Below the pieces are notes generated by a model. That model was not told where the DNA came from. It made no database searches and was given only the letters and a program-made list of their open reading frames with translations. A DNA stretch of 64,000 nucleotides from M3007 sp031373665 (lineage in GTDB: Bacteria > Bacteroidota > Bacteroidia > Chitinophagales > Saprospiraceae): contig JANMMZ010000031.1 in NCBI GenBank assembly GCA_031373665.1, positions 117,950 through 181,949 of the forward strand, in the 5' to 3' direction. The position numbers were made by a program, and so were the translations under genes. Every line of letters begins with the position of its first letter. Position 1 is the stretch's first letter. Of the stretch, positions 17,565 to 25,908 are shown piece by piece.

Positions 17565-19400
17565 CTACAAATACCCCTTAGCCTGCAACCTAAACAACTC
17601 CGCATACTTTCCACCCTTCGCCACCAACTCTTCATGACTACCAAGTTCCAAGAGTTGCCCATGCTCCAAAAACAAAATACGATCAGCCATCCGAACCGTA
17701 CTGAATCGGTGTGAAATCAACACCGCCGCTTTGCCCTTCATCAGGTCTGCAAAACGCACAAAAACCTCATGTTCTGCGCGTGCATCCAAGGCTGCTGTCG
17801 GTTCATCCAATATAATTAATTGCGCATCGCGCATATAAGCACGTGCCAATGCCACCTTTTGCCATTGTCCGCCGGAAAGATCCACCCCACCACTGAATCG
17901 CTTACCCAACATCTGATCGTACTTTTTGGGTAAATGGTCAATAACAGTATCTGCCAAACTCTTCTGAGCCGAATCCTCTATACGGGGCTGGTTGGTTTTT
18001 TCATCAATATTACCTACGGCAATATTCTCCGAAGCAGTAAACATAAACTTCACAAAATCTTGAAAAATAATACCGATTTCCTGCCGCAAATCCACTGGAT
18101 CATACTCACAAAGATCCACACCATCCAACAAAATACGCCCCTCCGAAGGTTCATAAAGATGCGCTAATAACTTGACCAATGTAGTTTTTCCAGCTCCATT
18201 TTCGCCCACCAAAGCCAATTTTTCGCCCGGATTTAAGGTGAATGTGAGATGGCGCAAAGCCCAAATATCCGTTTCAGGGTATTTAAACCCCACATTTTCA
18301 AATTGAAAACCCTCTTTCATCGGACGTGGTATCTTCCGCCCAGTAGCATGGGCTTCCGAAAGCGGTTTTAATGCCAAAAAGTCAAATAAATCCTGTAAAT
18401 ACAAGGAGGTCTCTGCGATCCGCGAAAATCGGCTCACTATCCCCTGTAGCAAACCCTGCAAACGCCCAAATGCCCCAGCCAAAAAAGTAAGAGTGCCAAT
18501 CGAAATTTGACCCAACAAAGTCTGACCAATCACAAAAAAGTACGCTGCATAATAACTCAAAGTACCCAAAGCCGAGAAAAAACTCCCCCAAGCCGCACGT
18601 TTGATCGCCAATACTTGATTAGCCAAGTAATACTTGTCAGAAATACGTTTGAAACGCTCAGAAATAAACCCTTCCAACCCAAAAATCTTGATTTCCTTAG
18701 CCGTTTCATTGCTTGCGCCGATGAACCTAAGATAATCCAATTCACGCCGTTCGGGAGTCCAAGATCGAGTCAGAGAATAGGAGTCATTGTTGAATTTGGT
18801 TTCTCCAATAAACAAAGGAATCACAGCCAAGACCAAGATTAATAGCAACCAAGGATTAAATGCTACCAAACCAGCCGATAGAAATATGACTGTAATCAAG
18901 TCTTGAGCCTGACTCAGCACCATACTCATCAGTGCCGTACGCCCGGCGGTCTGTGTGCGCGCCCGTTCCAATTTATCGTAAAAGTTTGCATCTTCAAACT
19001 GGTACAAATCCAAAGTAGCCGCATGTCGGATAATCTGAACGGAAGAGTCATTGTTCACCAAATCGCCTAAAAGGCTATCCGTCAACGTAATAGCACGACC
19101 CAGTAGCCCCGAGAACACAGTCAATCCACATTCAAGACCCACCCAAAACCAAAGAGATTCCGTCAGCCCCAACCAGCCTTTCACGGCGTTAGGGTCTGCG
19201 TGGTTCATGTGTTTGATCACGTCATCTATGATTTCCTTCCCGATATAGAGCATCAATAAAGGCAAGGCAGCCTGAAACAGGCGAAGGACTATATTCCAAA
19301 GGGTTAGTTTCGGCGAAACTTCCCAGATCATCTTAAAAAAACGAGGAACGTTTTGCAACGCTGAAAACTGTTGTGAAAAAGCAGATTTTTTTTGTGACAT
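17565..19400 (-). CDS. ABC exporter, fused transmembrane and ATP-binding domains
   Basis: This is a 611-residue half-transporter. Residues about 20-350 form the six-helix exporter membrane domain; the rest is the nucleotide-binding domain with Walker A GENGAGKTT (about residue 398), signature DLSGGQ (about 508), Walker B LIILDEP (about 529) and an H-loop ISHRFSTV. The N-terminus (FKMIWEVSPKLTLWNIVLRLFQAALPLLMLYIGKEIID) is typical of MsbA-like Bacteroidota exporters, which act as dimers in the inner membrane. The substrate cannot be inferred: lipid, peptide and drug transporters share this layout. It converges on scpA and lies downstream of the sigma/partner pair on the same strand. Confidence 0.9.
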   Translation of the reverse strand: MSQKKSAFSQQFSALQNVPRFFKMIWEVSPKLTLWNIVLRLFQAALPLLMLYIGKEIIDDVIKHMNHADPNAVKGWLGLTESLWFWVGLECGLTVFSGLLGRAITLTDSLLGDLVNNDSSVQIIRHAATLDLYQFEDANFYDKLERARTQTAGRTALMSMVLSQAQDLITVIFLSAGLVAFNPWLLLILVLAVIPLFIGETKFNNDSYSLTRSWTPERRELDYLRFIGASNETAKEIKIFGLEGFISERFKRISDKYYLANQVLAIKRAAWGSFFSALGTLSYYAAYFFVIGQTLLGQISIGTLTFLAGAFGRLQGLLQGIVSRFSRIAETSLYLQDLFDFLALKPLSEAHATGRKIPRPMKEGFQFENVGFKYPETDIWALRHLTFTLNPGEKLALVGENGAGKTTLVKLLAHLYEPSEGRILLDGVDLCEYDPVDLRQEIGIIFQDFVKFMFTASENIAVGNIDEKTNQPRIEDSAQKSLADTVIDHLPKKYDQMLGKRFSGGVDLSGGQWQKVALARAYMRDAQLIILDEPTAALDARAEHEVFVRFADLMKGKAAVLISHRFSTVRMADRILFLEHGQLLELGSHEELVAKGGKYAELFRLQAKGYL

Positions 19401-19502
19401 GTATAGTGGTCAAATGTAAGTAGCAATGAAAAAGTGAAACACCGTAACATCCTCAATGTTGTAAAAAATGAGTATTGGTCATCACTCATTGGCACAAAAA
19501 AG

Positions 19503-19533
19503 AAAAGAGCCGGTTTTACAACCAGCTCTTTTT
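19503..19533 (-). terminator. Intrinsic terminator of the sigma/partner operon
   Basis: AAAAGAGCCGGTT (19503-19515) pairs with AACCAGCTCTTTT (19520-19532) with one mismatch and a four-base loop. T-runs on both strands make it potentially bidirectional. It lies just beyond the stop of the minus-strand gene ending at 19569. Confidence 0.8.
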
Positions 19534-19568
19534 GCACTTCATACAAAGAATGGATTAGTATAAAATAC

Positions 19569-20912
19569 TTAGAAAAACAGTGTCGAACTAAGTGTAAGCA
19601 ATTGTTTATGCATGTAATTGCCTGTTAATTTGCCATCTACCCTATGGGCATCCAAGGTGGATGATTCTCCTACAACGGCTGACTTATTGATAAATGAGTT
19701 AAATGGTCTCCTATAATAGACAGCAAGTTCTGTTCTTTTGGTTGGGTTGAAACTGATGCCAGTTTGAAAATCTGCTTGCCACGAAGTCAATTTATCCGTA
19801 GCAAGTTGATTTACCTTCTTTTCACTTTGTATCGCATTCACCCGTAGTACCTTATCATCAGCAAAATTCTTATCGGCCGACTGACCATAGTAAGTGTATG
19901 AAAAATAAGCACCAGTAATCAATTTCCATTCAGGAGTCGCACTCCAATGAAACGAAAACGGTATTTCAAGGCGATGAAGCCTACTTACAGGTACAAAAAC
20001 ATAGGGATCTAGATTACTTGCTGAAGGGGCTGATCCTTGCTGGATAAGGCTATTATTACCTGTTGCCCGCGCATAATCCCAATCATATATTTTTACGATA
20101 GGTTGGCTAACCTTGGTTGGTTTGTATAGGGTATATAAAATACCCGTTCTGATACCGAGTCGTTTGATAATCTGCCACTCCGTTAGCACACCTGCTCCTA
20201 GGCCATTGAGTGAACTAAAGCGTTCTGTAGATAAGAATACGCTCATACCCCATCTCCATTTTGAAAAATTGGACACCATTTCTGGTACAGGAGTCATGGG
20301 GGGGGACAATAGATTCTCTTTCTCTGCTATACTTCCTATCACACCAGTTGACGAGTCCGTGTTGTTAGGAATAATTGCCAAGTCTGGTATTTTGGGTACA
20401 GTCACAGTCCCCAATACATCTTGCCTTGTCTCCAAAGGAGGATTTAGGGTGACAGAATTCAAATTATTAATATCAGAAATATTGGATTCTACACCTATAT
20501 TAGCATCATTTGTTGAAGACACCTGCTTAGTATCATACCGGGAGAACATCTCCACAAGTGGTGGCATAGCCAGCAAAGATGAAAAAGAACCACTTGAAAA
20601 TAGATTAGAATTATTCCGACTCCTAGATGTAAAAACCTGTTCCAGATCCGTTCTAGGCTGATCCCCACTATGATTCACCAAATCCAACTGTTTCTTAACA
20701 GATTTGGTTATTTGCTGGTGTGTTATGGCTTTTGTAGCAGTCTTGACACCTATATAGTAGCCAACGCCCAAACAAAGCGGCAGTAGCATGGCTGCCATCC
20801 ACCAAATAGGGATCGGATTTCGTTCCCGTTCTTTAGTTGGCAAATCCCTGCTAAGCAGGTCTTCCATCTGCTCCCACGCTTTATCGGCCTTATTTTTTCT
20901 AAAAAATTGCAT
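19569..20912 (-). CDS. Membrane-anchored partner of ECF sigma factor with C-terminal beta-barrel-like domain
   Basis: The ATG at 20912 (MQFFRKNKADKAWEQM) gives 447 residues and starts 23 nt after the sigma-factor stop. A longer frame starting at 21023 would overlap the sigma gene and is rejected. A charged cytoplasmic segment (about residues 1-33) precedes one membrane helix (about 35-56, IWWMAAMLLPLCLGVGYYIG). A low-complexity, Ser/Asn/Thr-rich linker follows, then from about residue 250 a beta-rich domain with alternating aromatic strands (WRWGMSVFLSTERFSS, ELAVYYRRPFNSF) ending in aromatic residues, resembling small outer-membrane barrels. The gene order and the N-terminal anchor suggest an anti-sigma role for the cytoplasmic part; this is inference and no classic anti-sigma zinc motif is seen. 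Confidence 0.75.
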   Translation of the reverse strand: MQFFRKNKADKAWEQMEDLLSRDLPTKERERNPIPIWWMAAMLLPLCLGVGYYIGVKTATKAITHQQITKSVKKQLDLVNHSGDQPRTDLEQVFTSRSRNNSNLFSSGSFSSLLAMPPLVEMFSRYDTKQVSSTNDANIGVESNISDINNLNSVTLNPPLETRQDVLGTVTVPKIPDLAIIPNNTDSSTGVIGSIAEKENLLSPPMTPVPEMVSNFSKWRWGMSVFLSTERFSSLNGLGAGVLTEWQIIKRLGIRTGILYTLYKPTKVSQPIVKIYDWDYARATGNNSLIQQGSAPSASNLDPYVFVPVSRLHRLEIPFSFHWSATPEWKLITGAYFSYTYYGQSADKNFADDKVLRVNAIQSEKKVNQLATDKLTSWQADFQTGISFNPTKRTELAVYYRRPFNSFINKSAVVGESSTLDAHRVDGKLTGNYMHKQLLTLSSTLFF

Positions 20913-20935
20913 GATTAAAAGATTAAAATATATCC

Positions 20936-21511
20936 CTACCCTGATACAGCAGGAGGTAATGATATGGATGCTTGTTTTGTCAATAATTCCCGCAGTTTTT
21001 GGCGAGCAGTACTCAAATGCCATTTAGAAGTACCTTCACTCATATTCAGTCGCTCCGCAATCTCTGCATGAGAATAACCTTCAATGGCATACAGCACAAA
21101 CACTTCTTGGGAGGTCGGTGGCAAAGTGCGTACAGCCTTTAAAATATCCTCTTCATAAAATACATCGTTGCTTTGTTCTGGCACAGATTGGTCATATTCC
21201 TCTAAAACCAAAAAATGAAGGTATTTAGCATTATCGCGGTAATAATCGGCCATACTATGATAAACCAACCTACGAACCCATCCTTCTAGACTACCTTTAA
21301 ACGCAAAAGTGTGTATTTTCTTAAAAACCCGTAAAAAACCATTGTTTACAATTTCTATAGCACGATCATCATCACGGGTATAGCGAAGACACATACGCAT
21401 CATCTCAGGAAAATAACGTCTATAAAACGCTTCCTGTGCTCGACGGTCGTTTTCAGCACAAAGTGCTACCAACTCCTCCTCTGTATATGTTTTCTTTCCG
21501 AAAAAAATCAC
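20936..21511 (-). CDS. ECF-type sigma-70 family RNA polymerase sigma factor
   Basis: This is a 191-residue protein. Region 2 is visible as AFYRRYFPEMMRMCLRYTRDDDRAIEIVNNGFLRVFKKIHTF, with LEGWVRRLVYHSMADYYR, and region 4 as LPPTSQEVFVLYAIEGYSHAEIAERLNMSEGTSKWHLSTARQKLRELL, which contains the -35-binding helix-turn-helix. The track start is a GTG at 21511; no ATG lies close upstream in frame. The next gene on the strand is a membrane-anchored partner 23 nt downstream, the usual layout for an ECF sigma and its regulator. Target genes are unknown. Confidence 0.9.
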   Translation of the reverse strand: MIFFGKKTYTEEELVALCAENDRRAQEAFYRRYFPEMMRMCLRYTRDDDRAIEIVNNGFLRVFKKIHTFAFKGSLEGWVRRLVYHSMADYYRDNAKYLHFLVLEEYDQSVPEQSNDVFYEEDILKAVRTLPPTSQEVFVLYAIEGYSHAEIAERLNMSEGTSKWHLSTARQKLRELLTKQASISLPPAVSG

Positions 21512-21640
21512 TTTTATGTTGTTATCTAAGGAAATAGTTACTAACCTACCAAACAGACACTTGGTTTTTAAAAAAAGGTTGGGTACACCTATGTTATTTC
21601 AGTGGGCAAAGGAAACCTATTTTCCTGAAAATCAGCCAAT

Positions 21641-22468
21641 TCATTTAAAAAGATTTATCACCAACCAAGGTTTCCACCAACTGGGCAATACCTTAAAATG
21701 CTGTGGGGCTTTGAAATCCGGATTGATGAATGCCAACGATAACTCATAAAAATCAAGGGTCAACGTGACAGAAGGATGAGCCTTGATCTGTTTCCAAGCC
21801 GCTTCCATACCAGCAGACTGATGCACGTCATCAAAAATAAATACTGCATTGGCACTAGCAAATGGCAAAATTTGCTCAAAATACCTCAATGTTGGTTCCA
21901 CCCTATGGTTTCCGTCCAAAAAAACAGCGTCCACCCATTTGATCTCCTCCAGTACAGTTGGAAGATGCGATTCAAAAGACCCAGACACTACCTTAATATT
22001 CTCTAAATCAAGTATCTCAAAATTGTTGGCAGCCACCTTCGCACAATCTTCGCAACCCTCCATAGTCACCACAGCAGCAGCGGATCCACCCGATGCCATA
22101 TACATAGTACCAACACCCAATGAAGTGCCCAACTCCAACACCGATTTCGATTGAAGGTATTGGAGCATATAAAATAACATACGCCCCTGCTCTTCCGAGC
22201 TGGCTGATTTGGCTGCTAAGTCTTTGAGGTGTACTGTTCTCATTTGACCATTTCCAACAGCTCCATGATCGCGCATTTGAAGCACCACCGTGCTTTTCAG
22301 CATCTGGCTACGGATCATCTCGATATCGTTAAAAGCATAGTACCAGCGATTATTATCCTCTACAGCACAGCACAACTCATATACGAAAGGCGAATGTAGT
22401 TGATACTTCGTGACCGCTGACCAATAAAATCGTAAAAATGACCAAATGTTATAAATCAATCCTTGCAT
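21641..22468 (-). CDS. Class I SAM-dependent methyltransferase (O-methyltransferase-like)
   Basis: This is a 275-residue protein with a Rossmann methyltransferase core: motif I VLELGTSLGVGTMYMA (about residues 115-130), the acidic strand-2 end VVTMEGCEDCAKVA, the VVSGSFESHLP region, then the strand-4 motif VDAVFLDGNHRVEPTLRYFEQILP and IFDDVHQS. This resembles the Methyltransf_24 / small O-methyltransferase group. The N-terminal segment (SAVTKYQLHSPFVYELC) is common in Bacteroidota homologues. The substrate is unknown. A TACTTTTG -7-like box on the minus strand (22480-22473) is very close to the ATG at 22468, so the leader would be almost absent. Confidence 0.85.
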   Translation of the reverse strand: MQGLIYNIWSFLRFYWSAVTKYQLHSPFVYELCCAVEDNNRWYYAFNDIEMIRSQMLKSTVVLQMRDHGAVGNGQMRTVHLKDLAAKSASSEEQGRMLFYMLQYLQSKSVLELGTSLGVGTMYMASGGSAAAVVTMEGCEDCAKVAANNFEILDLENIKVVSGSFESHLPTVLEEIKWVDAVFLDGNHRVEPTLRYFEQILPFASANAVFIFDDVHQSAGMEAAWKQIKAHPSVTLTLDFYELSLAFINPDFKAPQHFKVLPSWWKPWLVINLFK

Positions 22469-22673
22469 CCCGCAAAAGTATGAAGGCTTTTAACACCTGA
22501 CTACTTTTCAGTTAAAGAAAGTTTAAGATAACACAACCATTAAAATAACTAAAATAGCAAATTCGTTTAGTTGATAAATTATTTTTGATGCCCCATCACT
22601 GAAAAAATAGGTTCAAATACGCACTCATTCAACATCATTCAATCGCCATCAAATGGCAAATCAACTAAATAAT

Positions 22674-23231
22674 ATGTTCAACCAGCGTTTTCTGCTCATA
22701 CTAGCCATTATTCTTTTTGGTTCCCTGACCACATTTGCCCAGCGTTATCGTACAGCCGCTGGTATCCGTATTGATGATGGTTTGCAACTGACCGCACAGC
22801 AATACATCACCAATGGTTGGACCCTAGAAGGCATCTTGCACACCTCTATTATGTCAGATGATTTGGGATTGACCGTTTTAGGTGAAAAACACCATAAGAT
22901 ACTGTTCCGTGGGTTCAATTTTTATACAGGTGCTGGTATGCACTATTATGGTGTCAATGCAGCACGGGGCATGGATACCCAGCCATATAATAATGTATTC
23001 GGGGTATCAGGTATCGTTGGGGCAGAACTATCCTTGGGTCGCCTCAATCTATCAGTGGACTTCAAACCCGAATTACACTTATCAGGCAATCAGGTTCGCC
23101 CTTTTGACTGGAATGGAGCCGCTATTTCGGCGCGATATATATTTATCAAAAGAGAACGTAAAAAACTTCGCGACCTTGATATCTTTGATAAAATAGGTGG
23201 CAAGAAAAACAAAAAGAAGAAATTGTTTTAA
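22674..23231 (+). CDS. Small outer-membrane beta-barrel-like protein
   Basis: The preferred ATG at 22674 gives 185 residues starting with a signal peptide (MFNQRFLLILAIILFGSLTTFAQ). An ATG at 22653 adds seven residues and cannot be excluded. The mature sequence is made of short amphipathic strands (RTAAGIRIDDGLQLTAQQYI, EGILHTSIM, FNFYTGAGMHYYGV, GIVGAELSLGRLNLSVDFKPELHL) as in small eight-stranded barrels, ending in a very basic Lys-rich tail (GGKKNKKKKLF) that is unusual for a barrel C-terminus. It is monocistronic, followed by a hairpin at 23296-23326. The function is unknown. Confidence 0.75.
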   Translation: MFNQRFLLILAIILFGSLTTFAQRYRTAAGIRIDDGLQLTAQQYITNGWTLEGILHTSIMSDDLGLTVLGEKHHKILFRGFNFYTGAGMHYYGVNAARGMDTQPYNNVFGVSGIVGAELSLGRLNLSVDFKPELHLSGNQVRPFDWNGAAISARYIFIKRERKKLRDLDIFDKIGGKKNKKKKLF

Positions 23232-23295
23232 TTCTACGGATTCAACATATTCTCTACGGTATTTTAATCACTTGGGAGGTAAAAATATTATTATT

Positions 23296-23326
23296 GGCCT
23301 TTGGTGCATACTTCGCACCAAGGGCC
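23296..23326 (+). terminator. Hairpin downstream of the outer-membrane protein gene
   Basis: GGCCTTTGGTGC (23296-23307) pairs with GCACCAAGGGCC (23315-23326) with one mismatch and a seven-base loop. No strong T-run follows, so the call as a terminator is moderate. Confidence 0.5.
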
Positions 23327-23371
23327 ATTCTAGTGGGTGAAAAAATATTTTTCAAAATTTTTCAAAAAAAC

Positions 23372-23402
23372 TTTTGTATATTTGGCAAAGGTATTACCTT
23401 TG
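23372..23402 (+). promoter_or_regulatory. Promoter of the tRNA-tuf operon
   Basis: TTTTG (23372-23376) lies 18 nt before TACCTTTG (23395-23402), an exact fit to the Bacteroidota -33/-7 consensus TTTG and TAnnTTTG. It lies 87 nt upstream of the first tRNA and no other promoter of this quality is seen before tuf. Confidence 0.75.
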
Positions 23403-23488
23403 CACTCGCTTTTGAAAAGGCAGGCATTTTGCACGACGAAAGTAATGTTTTTTGAAAGATTTCTACTTTATAGGCTTCTATATTATAA

Positions 23489-23561
23489 GCCACTGTAGCT
23501 CAGTTGGTAGAGCAGCTGATTTGTAATCAGCTGGTCGGGGGTTCGAGTCCCTCTAGTGGCT
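23489..23561 (+). tRNA. tRNA-Thr (anticodon TGT)
   Basis: The cloverleaf folds completely: acceptor GCCACTG with TAGTGGC, D-arm GCTC/GAGC, anticodon stem GCTGA/TCAGC with loop TTTGTAA, T-arm with TTCGAGT. It is 73 nt long and CCA is not encoded. First of four tRNAs before tuf. Confidence 0.97.
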
Positions 23562-23651
23562 CAAGTTTTTTGCACGTAGATGCTATAAAGTATAGAAATT
23601 AGGTAGTAAAGATAAAATTGACCTTTGCTGGGTTTTTTATCTTTAATATCG

Positions 23652-23738
23652 GGGGGCGCGCCGGAGTCGGAGAGCCGGGCCAGACTGTAAATCTGGTGCT
23701 TTACTGCTGAGTAAGTTCGAATCTCACCGCCCCCACCA
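23652..23738 (+). tRNA. tRNA-Tyr (anticodon GTA)
   Basis: Acceptor GGGGGCG pairs with CGCCCCC. The anticodon stem CCAGA/TCTGG encloses loop CTGTAAA, and a long class II variable arm is present. Unlike the other tRNAs here, CCA is encoded (23736-23738). Confidence 0.96.
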
Positions 23739-23750
23739 AATTGCGTTAAA

Positions 23751-23867
23751 GTGCTAGTGTGTCTGTGAATGTGTGTAGGTTTTTCCTTTCTGCGCATCCA
23801 CAGTTACCCTTGCACTTTTTTTTTATCAACACACTCACACCCACACTCATACACCCACACCCACACT
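23751..23867. repeat. GT-rich / CA-rich low-complexity spacer with inverted-repeat potential
   Basis: A GT-rich tract (23751-23780, AGTGTGTCTGTGAATGTGTGT) is matched by an ACACCC-type CA-rich tract (23828-23867). The two could pair imperfectly across a 50-nt loop in the precursor between tRNA-Tyr and tRNA-Gly. No gene is present. Confidence 0.55.
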
Positions 23868-23872
23868 GAATT

Positions 23873-23945
23873 GCGGTGGTAGCTCAGTTGGTAGAGCGTC
23901 AGCCTTCCAAGCTGAATGTCGCGAGTTCGAATCTCGTCCGCCGCT
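23873..23945 (+). tRNA. tRNA-Gly (anticodon TCC)
   Basis: Complete 73-nt cloverleaf: acceptor GCGGTGG/CCGCCGC, anticodon stem TCAGC/GCTGA with loop CTTCCAA, T-loop TTCGAAT. CCA is not encoded. Confidence 0.97.
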
Positions 23946-23996
23946 CTCAATGTTTTGTTCTTTGTGTTCTTAATCAATACAAGCATACACTGATTT

Positions 23997-24068
<72 letters not shown>

Positions 24069-24163
24069 CTAAAGTCCTTGAGTTATCAAGGTATTGAGCC
24101 GAAAGGCTCAAAAAGTTAAGTAAATTTTTTCACTCAAGTTCGAATTAAATACATTTTTAAAAA

Positions 24164-25360
24164 ATGGCAAAAGAGACATTTGTTCGCAGCAAGCCGCACG
24201 TAAATATTGGCACGATTGGTCACGTTGACCACGGTAAGACAACTCTGACGGCTGCCATTACTTCCGTGCTTGCTCAAAAGGGCCTCGCTAAGGCGGCAAG
24301 TTATGATTCTATCGATGCCGCTCCAGAGGAAAAAGAACGTGGTATCACTATCAATACAGCGCACGTTGAATACGAAACGCTAAAGCGTCACTACGCCCAC
24401 GTTGACTGTCCAGGTCACGCGGATTACGTTAAGAATATGATCACAGGTGCTGCCCAAATGGACGGTGCTATCTTGGTTTGTGCTGCTACTGACGGCCCTA
24501 TGCCACAGACTCGTGAGCACATCCTTCTTGCTCGCCAAGTAGGTGTTCCTCAGTTGGTGGTATTCATGAACAAGGTTGACCTTGTTGATGATCCAGAAAT
24601 GTTGGAACTTGTTGATATGGAACTTCGTGAATTGTTGAGCGCTTACCAGTTCGATGGTGACAAGGCTTCTATTATTCAAGGTTCTGCTTTGAAAGCACTT
24701 GAAGGCGATCCAGTTTACGTTGCTAAAATCAACGAATTGATGGATGCTTGCGATAACGACATTCCAGATCCAGTACGTGAGGTTGATAAGCCTTTCTTGA
24801 TGCCGGTGGAAGACGTATTCACGATCACTGGTCGTGGTACAGTTGCTACTGGTCGTATTGAGCGCGGTGTAATCAACGTAGGTGAGCCAGTCGAAATCAT
24901 CGGCATGATGACTGTTGACCAAAAGCCGCTTAACTCTACCGTAACAGGGGTTGAAATGTTCCGTAAATTGCTTGACCGTGGTGAAGCAGGTGACAACGCT
25001 GGTATTCTACTTCGTGGTATTGACAAAGAAGCCATCCGTCGTGGTATGGTTATTTGCAAGCCAGGTACTGTGAAACCACACAGCCACTTCAAATGCTCGG
25101 TTTACGTTTTGTCTAAGGAAGAAGGTGGCCGTCATACTCCATTTTTCAATGGCTACCGTCCACAGTTCTATTTCCGTACAACGGACGTAACTGGTGATGT
25201 TAAGTTGCCAGTGAATGTTGAGATGGTTATGCCTGGTGACAACATTGAATTGGAAGTAAAGTTGCTTAGCACCATCGCTATGGAAAAAGGTCTTCGTTTC
25301 GCGATTCGCGAAGGTGGCCGTACTGTAGGTGCAGGTCAGGTAACTGAAATCTTAGCATAA
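24164..25360 (+). CDS. tuf: Elongation factor Tu
   Basis: The 398-residue product has all EF-Tu marks: G1 GHVDHGKTTL (about residues 19-28), G2 with RGITI, G3 DCPGHADYV, G4 NKVD and G5 GSALKAL, followed by domains 2 and 3 (GRGTVATGRIERG; MEKGLRFAIREGGRTVGAGQV). It carries aminoacyl-tRNA to the ribosomal A site. Length is typical. It is embedded between tRNA genes, Thr-Tyr-Gly-Thr upstream and Trp downstream, the normal Bacteroidota arrangement. Confidence 0.99.
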   Translation: MAKETFVRSKPHVNIGTIGHVDHGKTTLTAAITSVLAQKGLAKAASYDSIDAAPEEKERGITINTAHVEYETLKRHYAHVDCPGHADYVKNMITGAAQMDGAILVCAATDGPMPQTREHILLARQVGVPQLVVFMNKVDLVDDPEMLELVDMELRELLSAYQFDGDKASIIQGSALKALEGDPVYVAKINELMDACDNDIPDPVREVDKPFLMPVEDVFTITGRGTVATGRIERGVINVGEPVEIIGMMTVDQKPLNSTVTGVEMFRKLLDRGEAGDNAGILLRGIDKEAIRRGMVICKPGTVKPHSHFKCSVYVLSKEEGGRHTPFFNGYRPQFYFRTTDVTGDVKLPVNVEMVMPGDNIELEVKLLSTIAMEKGLRFAIREGGRTVGAGQVTEILA

Positions 25361-25428
25361 TACTTTCTGATATCCAATCGGGTTTGCACTCGTGCAAAAT
25401 CATTGGTTCAGATAAAGTTAATCATATT

Positions 25429-25469
25429 GTTATTGGTTGTCGGATTTTTTTTATCCGATAACCAATAAC
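25429..25469 (+). terminator. Long hairpin between tuf and tRNA-Trp
   Basis: GTTATTGGTTGTCGGAT (25429-25445) pairs with ATCCGATAACCAATAAC (25453-25469) over 17 bp with one G-T wobble and a T7 loop. No T-run follows the right arm, so it may be a partial terminator or an RNA-processing stem rather than a full stop; the superoperon could continue through it. Confidence 0.65.
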
Positions 25470-25490
25470 TTTAGGTTTAACACACACAAT

Positions 25491-25563
25491 AGGGGCGTAG
25501 CTCAATTGGTAGAGTGGCGGTCTCCAAAACCGTAGGCTGCGGGTTCGAGTCCTGCCGCCCCTG
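25491..25563 (+). tRNA. tRNA-Trp (anticodon CCA)
   Basis: Complete 73-nt cloverleaf: acceptor AGGGGCG/CGCCCCT, anticodon stem GCGGT/ACCGT with loop CTCCAAA, T-arm GCGGG/CCTGC. It sits between tuf and secE as in most Bacteroidota. Confidence 0.97.
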
Positions 25564-25684
25564 CATAAATTTAATCTCTTTTGGCGTTCGTGACCTCGCA
25601 TGGAGTGGCACGGACTTTTTTGTCAAAAGGGGACTAGATTTTCACCTTAGTTTCAACAAACAACGATCAATTTTTCCCGCAATT

Positions 25685-25876
25685 ATGGAAAAAATTACGC
25701 TTTACCTTAAAGAGAGTTACCAAGAATTGACGAAAGAAGTAAGCTGGCCTACAATGGCACAGTTGCAAGAAAGTACCCTCGTCGTGATTGTAACCGCACT
25801 CGTTTTAGCGATGCTCATCTTTGTGATGGATGCCGTTAACAGTGTCATTTTCAAGAACCTTATCTACGGAGTTTAA
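25685..25876 (+). CDS. secE: Preprotein translocase subunit SecE
   Basis: The ATG at 25685 gives 63 residues, MEKITLYLKESYQELTKEVSWPT, then a single membrane helix (STLVVIVTALVLAMLIFVMDAVNSVI). This is the short SecE form usual outside Enterobacteria: an amphipathic helix plus one membrane span that clamps SecY. A frame extension to 25514 would run through the tRNA-Trp gene and is rejected. nusG starts 32 nt downstream, as in most bacteria. Confidence 0.96.
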   Translation: MEKITLYLKESYQELTKEVSWPTMAQLQESTLVVIVTALVLAMLIFVMDAVNSVIFKNLIYGV

Positions 25877-25908
25877 TACTCCTTCATTTTTATTTCCTTT
25901 CCTAAGCG

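Noticed and set aside
20913..21023. N-terminal extension of the sigma-partner frame
   Set aside because: It overlaps the end of the sigma gene. The ATG at 20912 starts a sequence of normal composition 23 nt after the sigma stop.
24094..24109. TGAGCC-GAAA-GGCTCA hairpin before tuf
   Set aside because: Followed by A-rich sequence on the plus strand, so not a terminator of the tRNA block. A short stem with a GAAA tetraloop may be an RNA structure, but nothing more can be supported.
25514..25876. 120-residue open frame that includes SecE
   Set aside because: The first 57 codons run through the tRNA-Trp gene. The conserved SecE sequence begins at the ATG at 25685.
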